DNA of 64,000 nt from Vanilla planifolia (Eukaryota; Streptophyta; Magnoliopsida; Asparagales; Orchidaceae), in assembly GCA_023846275.1 (NCBI GenBank), contig CM043875.1:2105569-2169568 (forward strand), written 5' to 3'. Of the stretch, positions 25,498-37,380 are shown piece by piece. A program made the position numbers and the translations under genes. The notes under the pieces were generated by a model. That model saw only the letters and a program-made list of their open reading frames with translations, did no database searches and had not been told where the DNA came from. Within the stretch, counting starts at the first letter, position 1. The number at the start of each line of letters is the position of its first letter.

Positions 25498-25519
25498 TAT
25501 TTATTTATTTATTTATTTT
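25498..25519. repeat. (TTTA)n short tandem repeat, left of a GC-rich island
   Basis: About five TTTA units lie just before the GC-rich island, and a similar TTTA array closes the island on the right at 26368-26397. Confidence 0.85.
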
Positions 25520-25639
25520 GATGAAGAAGATGGTTACAATAACATGGAGGTGATGATAATAAAGCTAAGCAAAAGGAAACTTTTGGGCATTTACTTGGAG
25601 ACTTTGGCAGAAGATTAAAAAAAAAAACAAAAGTAAACC

Positions 25640-26350
25640 GCGAGATCTCGGCCTGGCTCGTGTGCTCCCTTACCCTAACCCGCTTTTCCCCCCCTTTAGC
25701 AGCATCCCCGTCCTCAGCCTGGCGTCCTCGCAATGATGACGATTCGCCATCGATACTTCAGCTCAGAAGCCGGAAGTGGTCGTTGCCCTCCTCCTCCCTC
25801 GCTGTCCCTTTGCTTTTCCTCTTCGATCAAAGATCCGCCGATAAAGCAAGATAAAGACTCCCCCGAGTGCCGAACTAACAAGATTCCACTAAGGAGGGCT
25901 GGCCAGCTTTTTTCCCTCGATCGGCCCGTGGATGGGCTCGGCTGCCGAGAGCGATCGCGCTTTAGGCGACACGCTGCTCGCCGCGAAGCGGACAGTCGCC
26001 ATCATTCCCCGTATATTTCCTTCCCGCCCTTTCTTTCTTTTGAGGTGGTTCGGGCCGGATCGGGGAGAGTTGGAAGCAACTCCTGAATACCTGCGGCTCC
26101 GGCCGGTTGGCCGGCCGGCCCCACCCTTAGTGCTTAAAGAGTATGCTCTCCCATCAATGGCCGTGCTTCTTGTTTCTCCTTTCCGATGCAGGAACCTGAC
26201 AAGCCATTCCATCTGCTGCTTCGTTTTTTTCGCAAACTCGATCTCTCTTGTTTCCTTTACCTACTTTGATGTCTCACCTCCATTCGTGACTCTTCCCCTT
26301 GGAATCTCTCAAAAAAGAGGAACCCTAAGGACGAGCATCTTCTCACCTAA
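25640..26350. other. GC-rich island, orphan first exon or gene fragment
   Basis: Composition changes sharply from AT-rich to GC-rich, with many CpG, between about 25640 and 26350. Open frames exist on both strands: plus 25932-26411 (159 codons, starting MGSAAESDRALGD), plus 25733-26086, and minus 25889-26212. None resembles a protein family I know. Their overlap, and the pyrimidine-rich stretch on the plus strand ending near an AACCCTAAGG motif, suggest a 5' UTR or promoter-type region rather than long coding sequence. It could be the start of a gene whose body was lost or lies elsewhere, or a captured gene fragment. I do not assign a function. Confidence 0.4.
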
Positions 26351-26367
26351 CGCACTTCAACTACTGC

Positions 26368-26397
26368 TTATTTATTTATTTATTTATTTATTTATTT
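26368..26397. repeat. (TTTA)n short tandem repeat, right of the GC-rich island
   Basis: About seven and a half TTTA units follow the island directly. The plus-strand open frame of the island reads through it as a leucine/isoleucine/tyrosine/phenylalanine run, which argues that the end of that frame is not real protein. Confidence 0.9.
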
Positions 26398-26399
26398 CA

Positions 26400-29300
26400 G
26401 CAGCTAAATAAGGAAGGCAAATTAAGTTTTTTTTTTCAATTTAAATAATTAAATTTATGGTGGTCTAATTTAATAAATATCTCGAAATGTTTATGAAATT
26501 ATTATAATTTTAATTTAATTTTATTTTTTTAATGAAAATTACATCAATTAAATGCTTGCCGACATGGTAAGCCATGAAAAGGCGCAGATTGTACTGTTTG
26601 GGGACGCTGCGAAGGCCACTCTTTGGGATGACGACAGCGCGCATTCCACTCTCCCGCGCGTGCTTCCAAAGAGATGAGATTCCGACCGTTGTCGACGAGT
26701 TTTTAGGTTTTTTTCTTTTCTTTTTTTTTTTTTTTTGAAATCTCATGATTATTTATTGTAAACCAAATTTTGAAATAAAAATATTCAATAAATTAGTTAT
26801 AATTAAATTCATATTATGTGTTTTGATAGAAGACTAAACCTTACAAAATCTGATTTTTTTAAAAAAAAAATTACAATTAGATTGTTAAAAAAATAAATTA
26901 GTTATAATTAAATTCATAGAAGTCTCATTTTTAATCATATAAGTATATTTTTTAAAATTCCTTTTTGAAATTTTATTTTGAAAGTTTTTTTATCTTAATT
27001 AGTATTATAAATATATTACATTGGCATTTTGAAAGAGTAATGTTGGTATTTATCTTAAGCTTTATTTATGTATAGTTTGTGAATTTAAAAAGAAGTTTTT
27101 GAAATTTTTTTAAGGGTTTAGTGTAAGAGGAATTTTAAATTTGATTAAAAATATTTATGAAATGGTTAATATTTTTTAGTTAAAACTCTTTAAAAATAAA
27201 TTAAAACTAAGGCAAAATAATTTTTATATGTCAACTCCAAAGTATAGAATTGTATAGAATACATCATTAAAAATATCAAATCACATGTATGTGCTTATCA
27301 CTATCAAATCCAACAATAATAGATGACCACTATAAAAGCTTCTTTTTATCCTTTTCTCTTCGAAGAGCAATAGCTCCACAAGGCCCAACCTTGGCATTAC
27401 ATTATTTCAACCATTTGATGAGTGTAAGCATGACTAAAAATATGTATGAAAGTTATATGATTGATTTTAGTTGAGGCTATCTAAAAACTTAGACAAATTA
27501 TATTAGATTATTGATTTTCTTGTCATGATATTCTCAATCATACGATCACGAGTCACATTCTTAAATGTTGCAAGTATGAACGCTCTTGCGAAGAGCTTGT
27601 GAGTGCTCTTTGATTCTGAATTCATGAAAGATATATTGTCGTTAGATGTCGAGACTAAGATGACATACTTTTAAAAGGGTAGTTGATATTAACAATTGCA
27701 CTAACAACTTGCATGCGGAAGATGACTTGTGGCTTAGTTGTCTATAAAAGGGGCTACAATGGAAAGAACATTCCAAGTGATATGTTTGAGATCATTATTC
27801 TCTTTTATAAGATACCTCGACTTTGAATGTGAGACAACTATTTTAAGAGACATTAGAGTAAAGTTTGTGGAAGAGATTCATCTGTATGTGATATCTTTGG
27901 GTTGTAACAAAGACCTTCAAAATATAATAAAAGAAACGATAGTGGCAAGCACACTTAGTCTATATAATATCTTATAAAATCAATAACAAATAATTCAAAA
28001 TAATAAATTCATAAAACTAAGAATACTTTAAAATCTAATCCAATGTGAAATTATCTCTTTAAGATAATAATATTAAAAGTTAATAATAAAATCATTAATA
28101 AAAACAAATAAAAATCTTTAAAAATAAAATTCTCAAATTATAAATCATAAATTGAGTAAAACTTGAATATTTAAGTATGTGACAATTGATAAAAATACAA
28201 ACTAACATTACATATTACAATTCATGAACTATGTTTCACCCTTAACAAAACAAATCATTCATAGATTAAATCTTTATATCGATTGCATCACCCTATCACT
28301 TGAAATTAAGGGTAAGAGAGTTTCTCAACTCAACAAGAGAATTAAATATTATCATGCACTCCATAATCAGTTTCAAGATACATCATAAACTCCATTATTT
28401 GATAAAAAAAATAAATAACATAAATAATTCATAATTTCACCAAAATATTAATGATGAAAAGTATCTCAAATTCAAACAAAATCAACTTAAGAATGTAATT
28501 AAATCTATATCCATTTAGTCTCAAATTGAAATTGTTCCAAAGCCCAACATGAATAATGAACTACATAGTTTCAAGAGAAACAAAAATATAGAGTGTATAA
28601 GAATTTGAAAAGAAAGAGAGGTGGAATCCCAAGATCGACAATCTCGACAGCAAGACAAAGTTCAATGATTTCACCGTTATAGTCAGGATTAAAATCTTTT
28701 TGTTTGAGTTATATGCTTCATTGGTTTGGCTTAATTTTTTGTCTAACTTATTTTTTCTCTATTTTTTTCTTTTTAGCCTAAGTTTGTAATGATATATAAC
28801 ACTTTTATTTTTCTTTTCTTCTTTAATTTGCTAGGAATTCAAGAAATTTTTTTCTTTCTTTCTACATCTATGCTAACTCATATTCTTCAATTTTTATCAT
28901 TACAATTTTATAAATAGAGTCAAATATAAAAGAAATGGTGCACGATAAATCATTCAAGGAATTCAAGCAAGGTGTGGCTTTGAATCAAATCATATTGGTA
29001 TGTTTTTCCTCTAGTTCATTCCAACAACAATCAAGTTTCATGATATTCTCAAAACCAACCTTCCTTGGATAAGAAGTTTAGAATAGGTCATTTCAACCTA
29101 CCTTTTCTTTGACATATCCCAAAGACCATTGACTTTGTCTTTAATTACAAACTAGAGCATCTTAAATTAGTTCATCTTAGCTTGCCCTTGTTCTAATTCA
29201 TTCCACTAGTCACTTACCACTTGTTGATACTTATACCACAAGTCCTACACAAAGGTAGCCCTAACTTGCCTTAGTTATGAATCTCTGAATAGCCATCGAG

Positions 29301-32300
29301 CATCTTGTTGATTCTTTAAGTAGAGGTATACGTAAGGCATTAACAAGATAGTCATAGATAAATTAAAAGTATTGAAATAAACTTTTTCAATAGTATTTTG
29401 TTATAAAATTTTTTTCTAACATGTGGATATCTAATTTAAAACAAGTTTTGAAATCCTAATGTATCTAATTTCCTTGCAAGGAAACTAAAATAAGTTTTTC
29501 CTTTTTTTAATACTACATAACATCGCTAAACCATATTATAAAGATTTTGTGATAGTTATATAATATTTTGAATTTTCTAAATAATATCATGAAAGCATAT
29601 TATTGGTTTACTAACAATATAGTTCAATAACTTTTTCAACACAACATAAAATAATTGTTTCATGATAAAAAATATATTTTTTGAAATTATGTCAAATCAA
29701 TTTTAAACAAAATTTATTTATGTATGAAAAAAAAGAAATGATTTTAGAAGGATTACAAATGACAATTTTGTAAAGATCTTAACATCATGAATAGAAGCAA
29801 TCACATAAGAAACTTCTATCAATTTTCAAATTGGTGTCATGATTTCTTGCTCCAAAGTCTATAATTTAATAAATTTCTTCACTTTTCAACTAAACACTAT
29901 TACTCCTAATTGTCATAAAAAGTTGGCAACACAATAAATCATTATCAATCATATTAACACAAAAAGAAGACAAAAAAAAAAATACAAAAACAAAAAATAA
30001 AAAACTTTTCAAAAAATTATAAAAAAAGAGATAATGACAATTAATAAAATTAATTATAAACTCAAAACACTAAAGAAGACTTGATATTCTAGATGAAAAA
30101 ATAGAGTTTGTGCTACTATAATAATATAATAATAAGTAAATAAACAAATAGAAAAATGGAATATAATACATGAAGAGATTTATAATTGTGCATGTAACAT
30201 ATACAACATGTGCATTACGATATTGCATGGCTATTTATCTGACTTTCCTTCTCTTGGGCAATCAATTGGGAGTCAATGCCTATCTTGGTTTTTGATATCA
30301 TATGCCCATCAACTTTTATATAATTTGATCTTTCAACCACATCATATTATGTGATGTTACTCTAAAACCATTATATTATAATCTCACATAAAAATAAAAA
30401 CATCACTAAATTCGACACTCACATTCACCTCACAATTTGAATGTTAAATGATATTTACATATCTTAAGATTAAAAAAAATATCATTAATCACAAACATTT
30501 ATGATCTTTTTGCTCTTAAACTAGTCATCTTCTCTCTATCTTTCTTTTTTAGTATGTTTATGAATTAGCTTAACCTTCAATGCCCACTTCCTTCAAGCCC
30601 GAAAGCGTAAATAAATAAAAATGGAGTGGGCTAATGCAAATTTCAAATAACCTAGGTTAGAATTAGGGCTTATCATACTAAGCCCAAACTGGGCCCAAAC
30701 CAGCCCACTATGAACGCAGTTTGGTTTGGGCACTTTGAAAAGTTCAAATGAGAAATCAAGTATATAAAGTTCTTTTTTTATTACAATATTTTCAAACTTA
30801 ATTTTTTTAAAAAATGTTTTTAAAATAGATTCAAACATTTTTCAAATCATATTTTGAAACCAATGTTAAGTTGTGCCATAATCAAAATACAATTCAAATT
30901 GGCTTGAAAAAAACTATACAAAAATTGATTGAAATTAAAAAATGTCCAATGCAACTTAGACTAGAGCATAAAGAATCACCTTCTTGATAATGTAGATGCA
31001 TTAATTCGAATTTATATTTGATAAAAAATGTTTTTTTTTATTAAATTGAAGATGTCATGTTCCAATTATGTGATCCAAATTTTGGGTTAAAATATTTTGA
31101 TCTTGATTAATGGTTATCAAATCTAACTTAGTTCATGAAAAACAATTTAATTTTTTATTCCGTAGCCAAAATTTTTATTATAAATGAATTATATAAGTAT
31201 ATATATATATATATATAGGTTTGATAATTCATTTTAGCCCAACATTTAAAATCAATTAATTATTGATGATGTTGACTCAACCTCATATAAAAGTATAAGA
31301 TGACTTAGAAGTAAGTGACTGATGTTCATCCAAATGGAACACAAACTAAAAAAAGACTTTAATGAATGTAATCGATTCAAGAATAGTTGATCTTATGAAA
31401 TCGTAATTGTTTAGCAATAGTAATAGAAATGCACGTTAAAATTTGAGACTAAATGAACATAAAATTTGACAAATTATAGTTAATAACATTTGAGATCAAA
31501 TGAATACAAAATTAAATTATAATAATTATATGAATCGAATTATAATTAAAAATTTAATTTTTTTAAATTTAGTAAATCTTATGTAGGACCAACAAAGTAA
31601 GAGAATCAATCAATATTATATCAAAATAATTGCACACATGGTGTATTAAATCATATCATCTTTTTTCCTAAACTAATGAATAACCTTTTTATTTTATTTT
31701 AAGGAGATTTTTTTGTACCTTTTTTCAATTCCTTTCTAAATTTTTACACACATCCATAAGTGAAGAAATACATTTAAGTGGTGCTCCCCTCAGCTAAAAA
31801 TAAAAAACAATTCATGCCTTCCCATGCCTCTTCCACTTTTAACATCCATTAGTTAACATTAATTAAATCTTAGATTAAGATGTATTTCTTAATTTGTTTA
31901 TATCAATAACTTCCAAAAATAATACAAATATTAATTAAATATTATTTAATAAATGGGTGATAGAAGTTGCAAAGATTATATGGGCAATGATTTTATATAA
32001 AATGAAAGATCACAAGAACAAGTTAGAGAAGTTCTATGCATCACAGGGGCTAAATGATGGGTGCTCAAGTTGAGAGGTAAGATCAAACTAAGGAAGTCTA
32101 TTAAATTGATTAAGAATAAAGACTTTGACTTAATAATTGAGGAAATAATAGTTAAGAGGGGGTCAACTTAATGTGTCAATGAAAGCCACATGAAAGCTTG
32201 GCCTAAACAAATAAGATTCCATCAACCATGATGGTTAGTGAAAGAGAAATGGCTTGGATGAAGGAGCTACACCAAACACATGGGCATGAAAAGGTGAGAA

Positions 32301-33050
32301 TTGGCACGATCACTAAACATATTGATAGAGTGAATAGAGTCGTATGAGAAAACTTTGATGAGGATGTCCAAAGTGAGAAAGATATAGCAAAGTGTTTTAT
32401 GAAAAGAAACTATACAAACCCAAAAAGAAAAAATTAAACCACTACAACATTAACACTATTAAGATATAAAACATTTTTTTAAAGTGTTGCATCATAAGTT
32501 ATTAACATTATAAAACTTTTGATCAAACAATCATTTTGATATTATTTTATAAAATAAAAAGATAATGATTATGCACTATAAAGATAACGGATTTTTTAAA
32601 ACATATCGTTTGAAAGTATAATTAATTAAAATACTCGATCTTTTAATCATGCATAATTTGCCCTCAAACTCTTCTACACCAAATTAATTTTTATTTCACT
32701 AATACTATACTCTTTCATCTCACTTTTTTTTACAAGTCATCTTTTCCTCACATATCTCTAAAAAAAATACATGTGTTGCTTTCACATGTAGCACAAACCA
32801 GTGACAAGTTACCAACAACTATGATTTTAACATACCCACAACAATAATTTCTCAAACTATTTTTACAAAAGTCATGTATGATTAATCTATATATATCATA
32901 TCATAATCATCTGCAAACTTATTAAAAAAATAATCATAATCATCCCTAAACCTATAAATATTTCAATATTCATAAAATTTTAAAAAAAAAAAACCTGACC
33001 TTTTTATCTAACTTATAAAATGGTTTTATTATTACTATTTTAATTTACTT
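26400..33050. other. Long AT-rich stretch without recognised genes
   Basis: This contains a short GC-richer patch at about 26560-26710 and scattered poly-A/T runs. A frame at 27738-27977 begins next to a TATAAAAGGGG motif (about 27743) but resembles no family. The rest is dense with stops. The TATA motif and modest frame could be a solitary LTR or promoter relic. I see no RT, integrase or transposase motifs. Confidence 0.5.
31196..31216. repeat. (AT)n microsatellite, about 20 bp
   Basis: A short run of TA dinucleotides lies in AT-rich intergenic DNA. Confidence 0.85.
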
Positions 33051-33059
33051 CCACTATAG

Positions 33060-33520
33060 GGCCGTTGGGAAAATAAATATGGTTACGGACTCAAACATAA
33101 GTAAAAGATGGGCAGTGGGTCACACAGCCCACGAGGCCGTACTGTACGACGATCTGCATATGGAAAGTGTCGGTCTGGGTCTCTGCTGCTGCTCTCTCGA
33201 CCGCTCCTCCTTTAGCTTATGGAGCCTTAGTTTGTTCACAGCGTTTAAAAAGTTTTTCTTTTTGGTACTTGGAAGCATTCAAGGCAAATGGAACAGTCAT
33301 GGAACTGTGTTTAACAAAAGAGGACGAAGGCATTTCTAGTGGTGGAGTAATCAAGTGAGGAAGAGGGCTTCATGGTAGAAGAAGTTTTGGCTGAGAAGAC
33401 AAATATACCTTTGAATAATTCAGACATGGAAGTAAAGAAGAAGCTCACAAGGCTTTGAAAAAAGCATTTAGAGATTGTCATAAAGAGCACATAACATCCA
33501 CACATAAAGACAGAGACAAA
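33060..33520. other. GC-richer patch of unknown nature
   Basis: A segment of more balanced composition has frames on the plus strand at 33079-33339 and 33167-33358 and on the minus strand at 33311-33505. They overlap and match nothing I recognise. It may be a non-coding transcript exon or a gene relic. The following DNA to 35.1 kb is again AT- and T-rich with no gene, apart from a SINE-like piece near 34.2 kb. Confidence 0.3.
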
Positions 33521-35090
33521 ATAGATTCACATGGCAATGATTAATAACTTGGAATCAAAACCAAACGTATTTGTCCAAATTAGCCGTTGCGTGAACAACA
33601 GCTGCTTTAAAGGATAATAAAAAATCAAACCTGAAGAGGAACGTTTGTGGAACTGTGAAAAAGTGAATGAACAGAAGTAACCATAGAACCCAAGGAAATG
33701 GTTTTGTTTTTTCTTTTTTCTTTTTCTTTGTTTTACAGTTTCAAATCAAGAATAGGAAGGATGTCCATTTGATTAGTTTGGTTTTGGTTTGGAAAACTAT
33801 GATTCGATTTTTGGTAGGTGTTTTGATGCTTTTCGATTTTTCATTTTTTGTTTGGCTTTTCAATTATTATGTATGACATAGCTTTTGGGTCAATTTTCAG
33901 TTTGATCAGCTCATTTTTATCATCTTTAGCTATTATCACTTTCTACATTCTAGATTTCATCCATTAGATGAAGTCCACATGAGATGTTTGGTTTTTTCGG
34001 TTGGTTCGGTTTTCGAATAAAGTTTGGTACTTTGTTTTGATTTGATTTTCAGTTTTGTTCAACAAAAAATCAATCAGTTCTTCCAATTGATTAACCAACC
34101 CAACTTGAACTATCCATTGTTCACCCCTACTCAAAAATGCAAACAGCTTCTAAGCAACCAAAAAGCTTTCTTAAGATGCTAATAAATTAGGCCTAAATTC
34201 CAACAGCCACTCCTTAAGCTCAGTCGGTTGAGCTTAGTCAAGATTATCATCTTACATCATGCCCAAATTGTTCGATTTGCTATTGATTGGAATTATTGCA
34301 ATAGAATCATAGTTAATCTTGTAAAGAAGTTTGTTTTACAAATGCTTGAATGAGATATTTTGATATGTTCTAGGATCATTAATGAATTTCAACCTCAAGT
34401 CAATCCAATCCAAGAATTGGATGGCAAGGGTTCAATTTGAGTGAGGCCTACTCACTGTTGTTTAATCTAAGTTTAATTGGAACAAAAAGATCTAGCTTAC
34501 ATTGATAGGCCTAAATCTTACCATTATGAACAATGTTGTTATAAGTGCATTTTTTTATATGATGTAAACAAGAGAATGTGTGCATGAAGAACTGGTAGTC
34601 CAGGTTAAATACATATTTCAAGTATTTTAATGAGCTAAACCTATTGCAAGAAGTCAAGTAACATAAATGGAGAAATACCATATGAGCAAGCTACGCACAT
34701 GAGGATGGAACAAAAGTGAATGCTGCATTCAATAAAAGAGAAAGCACTATACCAGAAGATTCACCAACCTCACTGGTGCAATAACTCGTAGCACAGGAAC
34801 ACATCTGTGCTGAGCTTCTTCCTCTTTTACCCTTTCTCCCCTCGGCTTCGTTTTCCTACAGGAAACAGCAACGGACAAACTCGGTTAAAAATAGAAATCA
34901 ATTTAATATCTCCCTTCTTCGAAAGATGCTGCTGCATGAAGACCCCCCCTTCCTCCTTTGTCTGATTCCTCACAGCTGTGCTACATAGCAATCAATCCCC
35001 ACCCTTTGGTGGGACCTTTTGGTACTCCTGAGTATACCTTTCTGTACCACACTTTTTTTTTGCATTTAAGTACTTGAACACACCGTCACC
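33520..35090. other. Intergenic region upstream of the XTH gene
   Basis: No gene is recognised. T-rich sequence around 33.7-34.1 kb gives a Phe-rich frame (33667-33876) that I regard as spurious. The last few hundred bases must contain the XTH promoter. I see no unambiguous TATA box close to the start codon. Confidence 0.45.
34190..34345 (+). mobile_element. Possible tRNA-related SINE head
   Basis: AAGCTCAGTCGGTTGAGC at about 34216 resembles the tRNA A box (TRGCNNAGTNGG), and ATTGTTCGATTTG at about 34266 resembles a B box (GGTTCGANTCC), roughly 50 bp further on, a spacing usual for tRNA-derived SINEs. It does not fold as an intact tRNA that I can recognise. The 3' end and target site duplications were not defined. 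Chance resemblance is possible. Confidence 0.3.
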
Positions 35091-35135
35091 CCCTTGGCTT
35101 CTTACCCTCTTCCAGGTTCCAATCCTCAGCCTCCA

Positions 35136-36975
35136 ATGGCTCTCTTCCACCTCTTATGGCTCTCATCTCTGATTACAACAGCTCATTATAGCAATGCGCA
35201 GCCCTCTCCTGGATACTATCCAAATCTGAGGTTCAGGCCAGTGAGATTCTATCATGGGTTCACCAATCTTTGGGGGCCTCAACACCAGTGGGTCTCTGGG
35301 GATCAGTCTTCGGTCACTATTTGGTTGGATAGGAACTCAGGTGCTAACTTGTCACAATCCCATAGTTATCCCTCCATTTCATCTTTAATGCTGCTTCGTA
35401 AGCTTGCATTCTTCAAACAATCAACAGGGAGTGGGTTCAAGTCCATTCGGGCCTTTCGTAATGGGTATTTTGCTGCTTCAATCAAGCTTCAGAGGGGATA
35501 TACAGCAGGGGTTATCACTGCATTCTATGTGAGTAATAAGCCGATAAGGAAAATAGCTTTACAACTTATAATTCTCAAGGGTTGAAGTTATGGAAACTGA
35601 CCATAGAGTGGATGGAACTCTTTTCACTTAGCTTTCCAACAATGAGGCGCACCCGGGGTTCCATGACGAGGTGGATATGGAGTTCCTGGGGACGACCCCA
35701 GGAGAGCCATACACTCTACAGACGAACGTGTATGTGAGAGGAAGTGGAGACGGGAGGATCATCGGGAGGGAGATGAAGTTCCACCTGTGGTTCGATCCGA
35801 CTGCCAACTTCCACAGCTACGCCATTCTATGGAACCAGATGGAGCTCATGTAAGTATCCCCATTATATACACTTGCTTTTTAACAAGGTCATGTTGAGTC
35901 TATAGTTCATCGTAGGCAACATGAAGGATATGGCAAAATAACCACAAACAAAACAGAGTACCAAAAGGCATGGGGAAAAAGATAATCGAAATAGTAAGCA
36001 GAAACTAACCTTTTCGGCGGTCATGGTTGTTTGAGGATCTTGAACTCTGTTGTACTGCTTTTTCTGCATAACTCTTCATTCCAACATTCTGTAGTTGCTG
36101 ATTAATGATTAAAGTAAGTACAAGGGATAGATTTTTGCAATTAATTCTACGATTTGCCATATCAAGCAAACATTAGGGGTTTGTCGTCCTGGATGTTGCA
36201 TTTACCATTCTATAGAAAGCGAAAAAGGTGAAACATCTTTCTGGGTCATCAATTAGAATCCGGTTTCACACGAGTTTCCTTCTCATCCTGAATAATTAAA
36301 ATGTGTTTTCAATTTTATTAGACTAAAGGAGGGATATATAGAAGTGGAATCAATTCCATTACGTTTTCTAGCTACTTTAATTGCTTAGGCAATGGATTAA
36401 ACAACTGATGGAAACCTTACACCATGTGAGATGACAATGGTGAATCTTTGCATTTAAATGATTACTAATCGAATTGTACTTAGTTGAATTAGTGATATCC
36501 TATGTGATGCGTAAGGCAAACGTTTGTTTCTACTCATGAAAAGCCTATCCCTAAGGGGCATTTTAACAAACGGGTTGGGTGCGTGAAGGTGTCAATGTTT
36601 ACCTGCAGATTCTTCGTGGACGACGTCCCGATCAGGAGGTACGCCAGGTGGAGCGCGGCAACGTTCCCTCGGCGTCCGATGTGGGTGTACGGTTCGATCT
36701 GGGACGCTTCGTCGTGGGCAACCGACGACGGCAAGTACCGCGCGGACTACCGGTTCCAGCCCTTCGTGTCACAATTCACCCGCTTCGTCGCCCGCGGATG
36801 TACCTCCGCCTCCCCGCCGAGCTGCCGGCCGGCTCCGTCCTCCCCCGGGGGCTTCGGCCTCAGCTTGGGCCAGCGCGTGGCCATGCGTTGGGCTCAACGC
36901 CGCTCCCTCGTCTACGACTACTGCCGCGACCCCAAACGCGACCACTCCCTCACCCCCGAATGCCGGCGCCATTGA
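35136..36975 (+). CDS. Xyloglucan endotransglucosylase/hydrolase, XTH31/32 type
   Basis: Four exons: 35136-35340, 35428-35528, 35632-35849 and 36609-36975. GT-AG introns and matching phases give 296 aa, normal for the family. The ATG at 35136 is chosen because it opens a signal peptide ([12 protein letters not shown]..., cleavage near residue 21) followed by the group III hallmark SPGYYPN. Residues 113-122, [10 protein letters not shown], are the GH16 catalytic motif with nucleophile Glu115 and acid/base Glu119. Later come [56 protein letters not shown], and a C-terminal XET_C domain with Cys pairs ending [17 protein letters not shown]. The enzyme acts in the cell wall, cutting and rejoining or hydrolysing xyloglucan. 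Group III-A members (Arabidopsis XTH31/32) are reported with hydrolase activity, so hydrolysis is possible here. Intron 1 is only 87 nt, stop-free and in frame. The last exon is strongly GC-rich. The gene converges on the VPS37 gene. Confidence 0.95.
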
Positions 36976-37380
36976 CAGCAATGAAGCAAAAGATGAAGAA
37001 GACGTTGTCGCCTGTTACATTCAGATTCTGAATCCATAACGCTAATGAGCAAATGATATTTGTCGCGAATGGAAAAAAGATTTAAACGCATTTTCAAGCA
37101 ATGAAAAAAATAAAACAACATAATTTTTTCAACTTTTATCACATTTTAAAGGCAACAAACACAAAGAAAAGATGAAATAAAACGCATCAAACAAGTCCAG
37201 ATTTCTACAACTTTACATACAAAAGCAACATCAATAGCATTACAGGTCCCAGGCCAGTCGTGAATCATCTGCAAAAAGTTATGAACATATATAAAATCTT
37301 TCACCACGAAGCAAATATCTCACGAATACAGGGGCAGCAACAGAGAAGCAAAAGAATGAAACGAGAAGAAAAGAAGGTAT
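36976..37380. other. Shared 3' intergenic region between convergent genes
   Basis: The 405 bp between the stop codons of the XTH gene (plus) and the VPS37 gene (minus) must hold both 3' UTRs, so the transcripts could overlap tail to tail. AATAAA-like sequences occur on the plus side (for example AAATAAAAC near 37107 and 37175), but I cannot say which is used. Confidence 0.6.

Noticed and set aside
25932..26411. 159-codon plus-strand frame in the GC-rich island as a real protein
   Set aside because: Opposite-strand and other-phase frames are also open, the C-terminus runs into a TTTA microsatellite, and there is no family resemblance. The block is reported as an island, not as a CDS.
35094..35135. 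TTG start 14 codons upstream for the XTH gene
   Set aside because: A nuclear plant gene is expected to start at ATG, and the ATG at 35136 gives a proper signal peptide.
36579..37031. Plus-strand 150-codon frame, Arg/Pro-rich, over the last XTH exon
   Set aside because: It is a shifted frame of the GC-rich exon 4. The overlapping frame encodes FFVDDVPIR and the rest of the XTH C-terminus.
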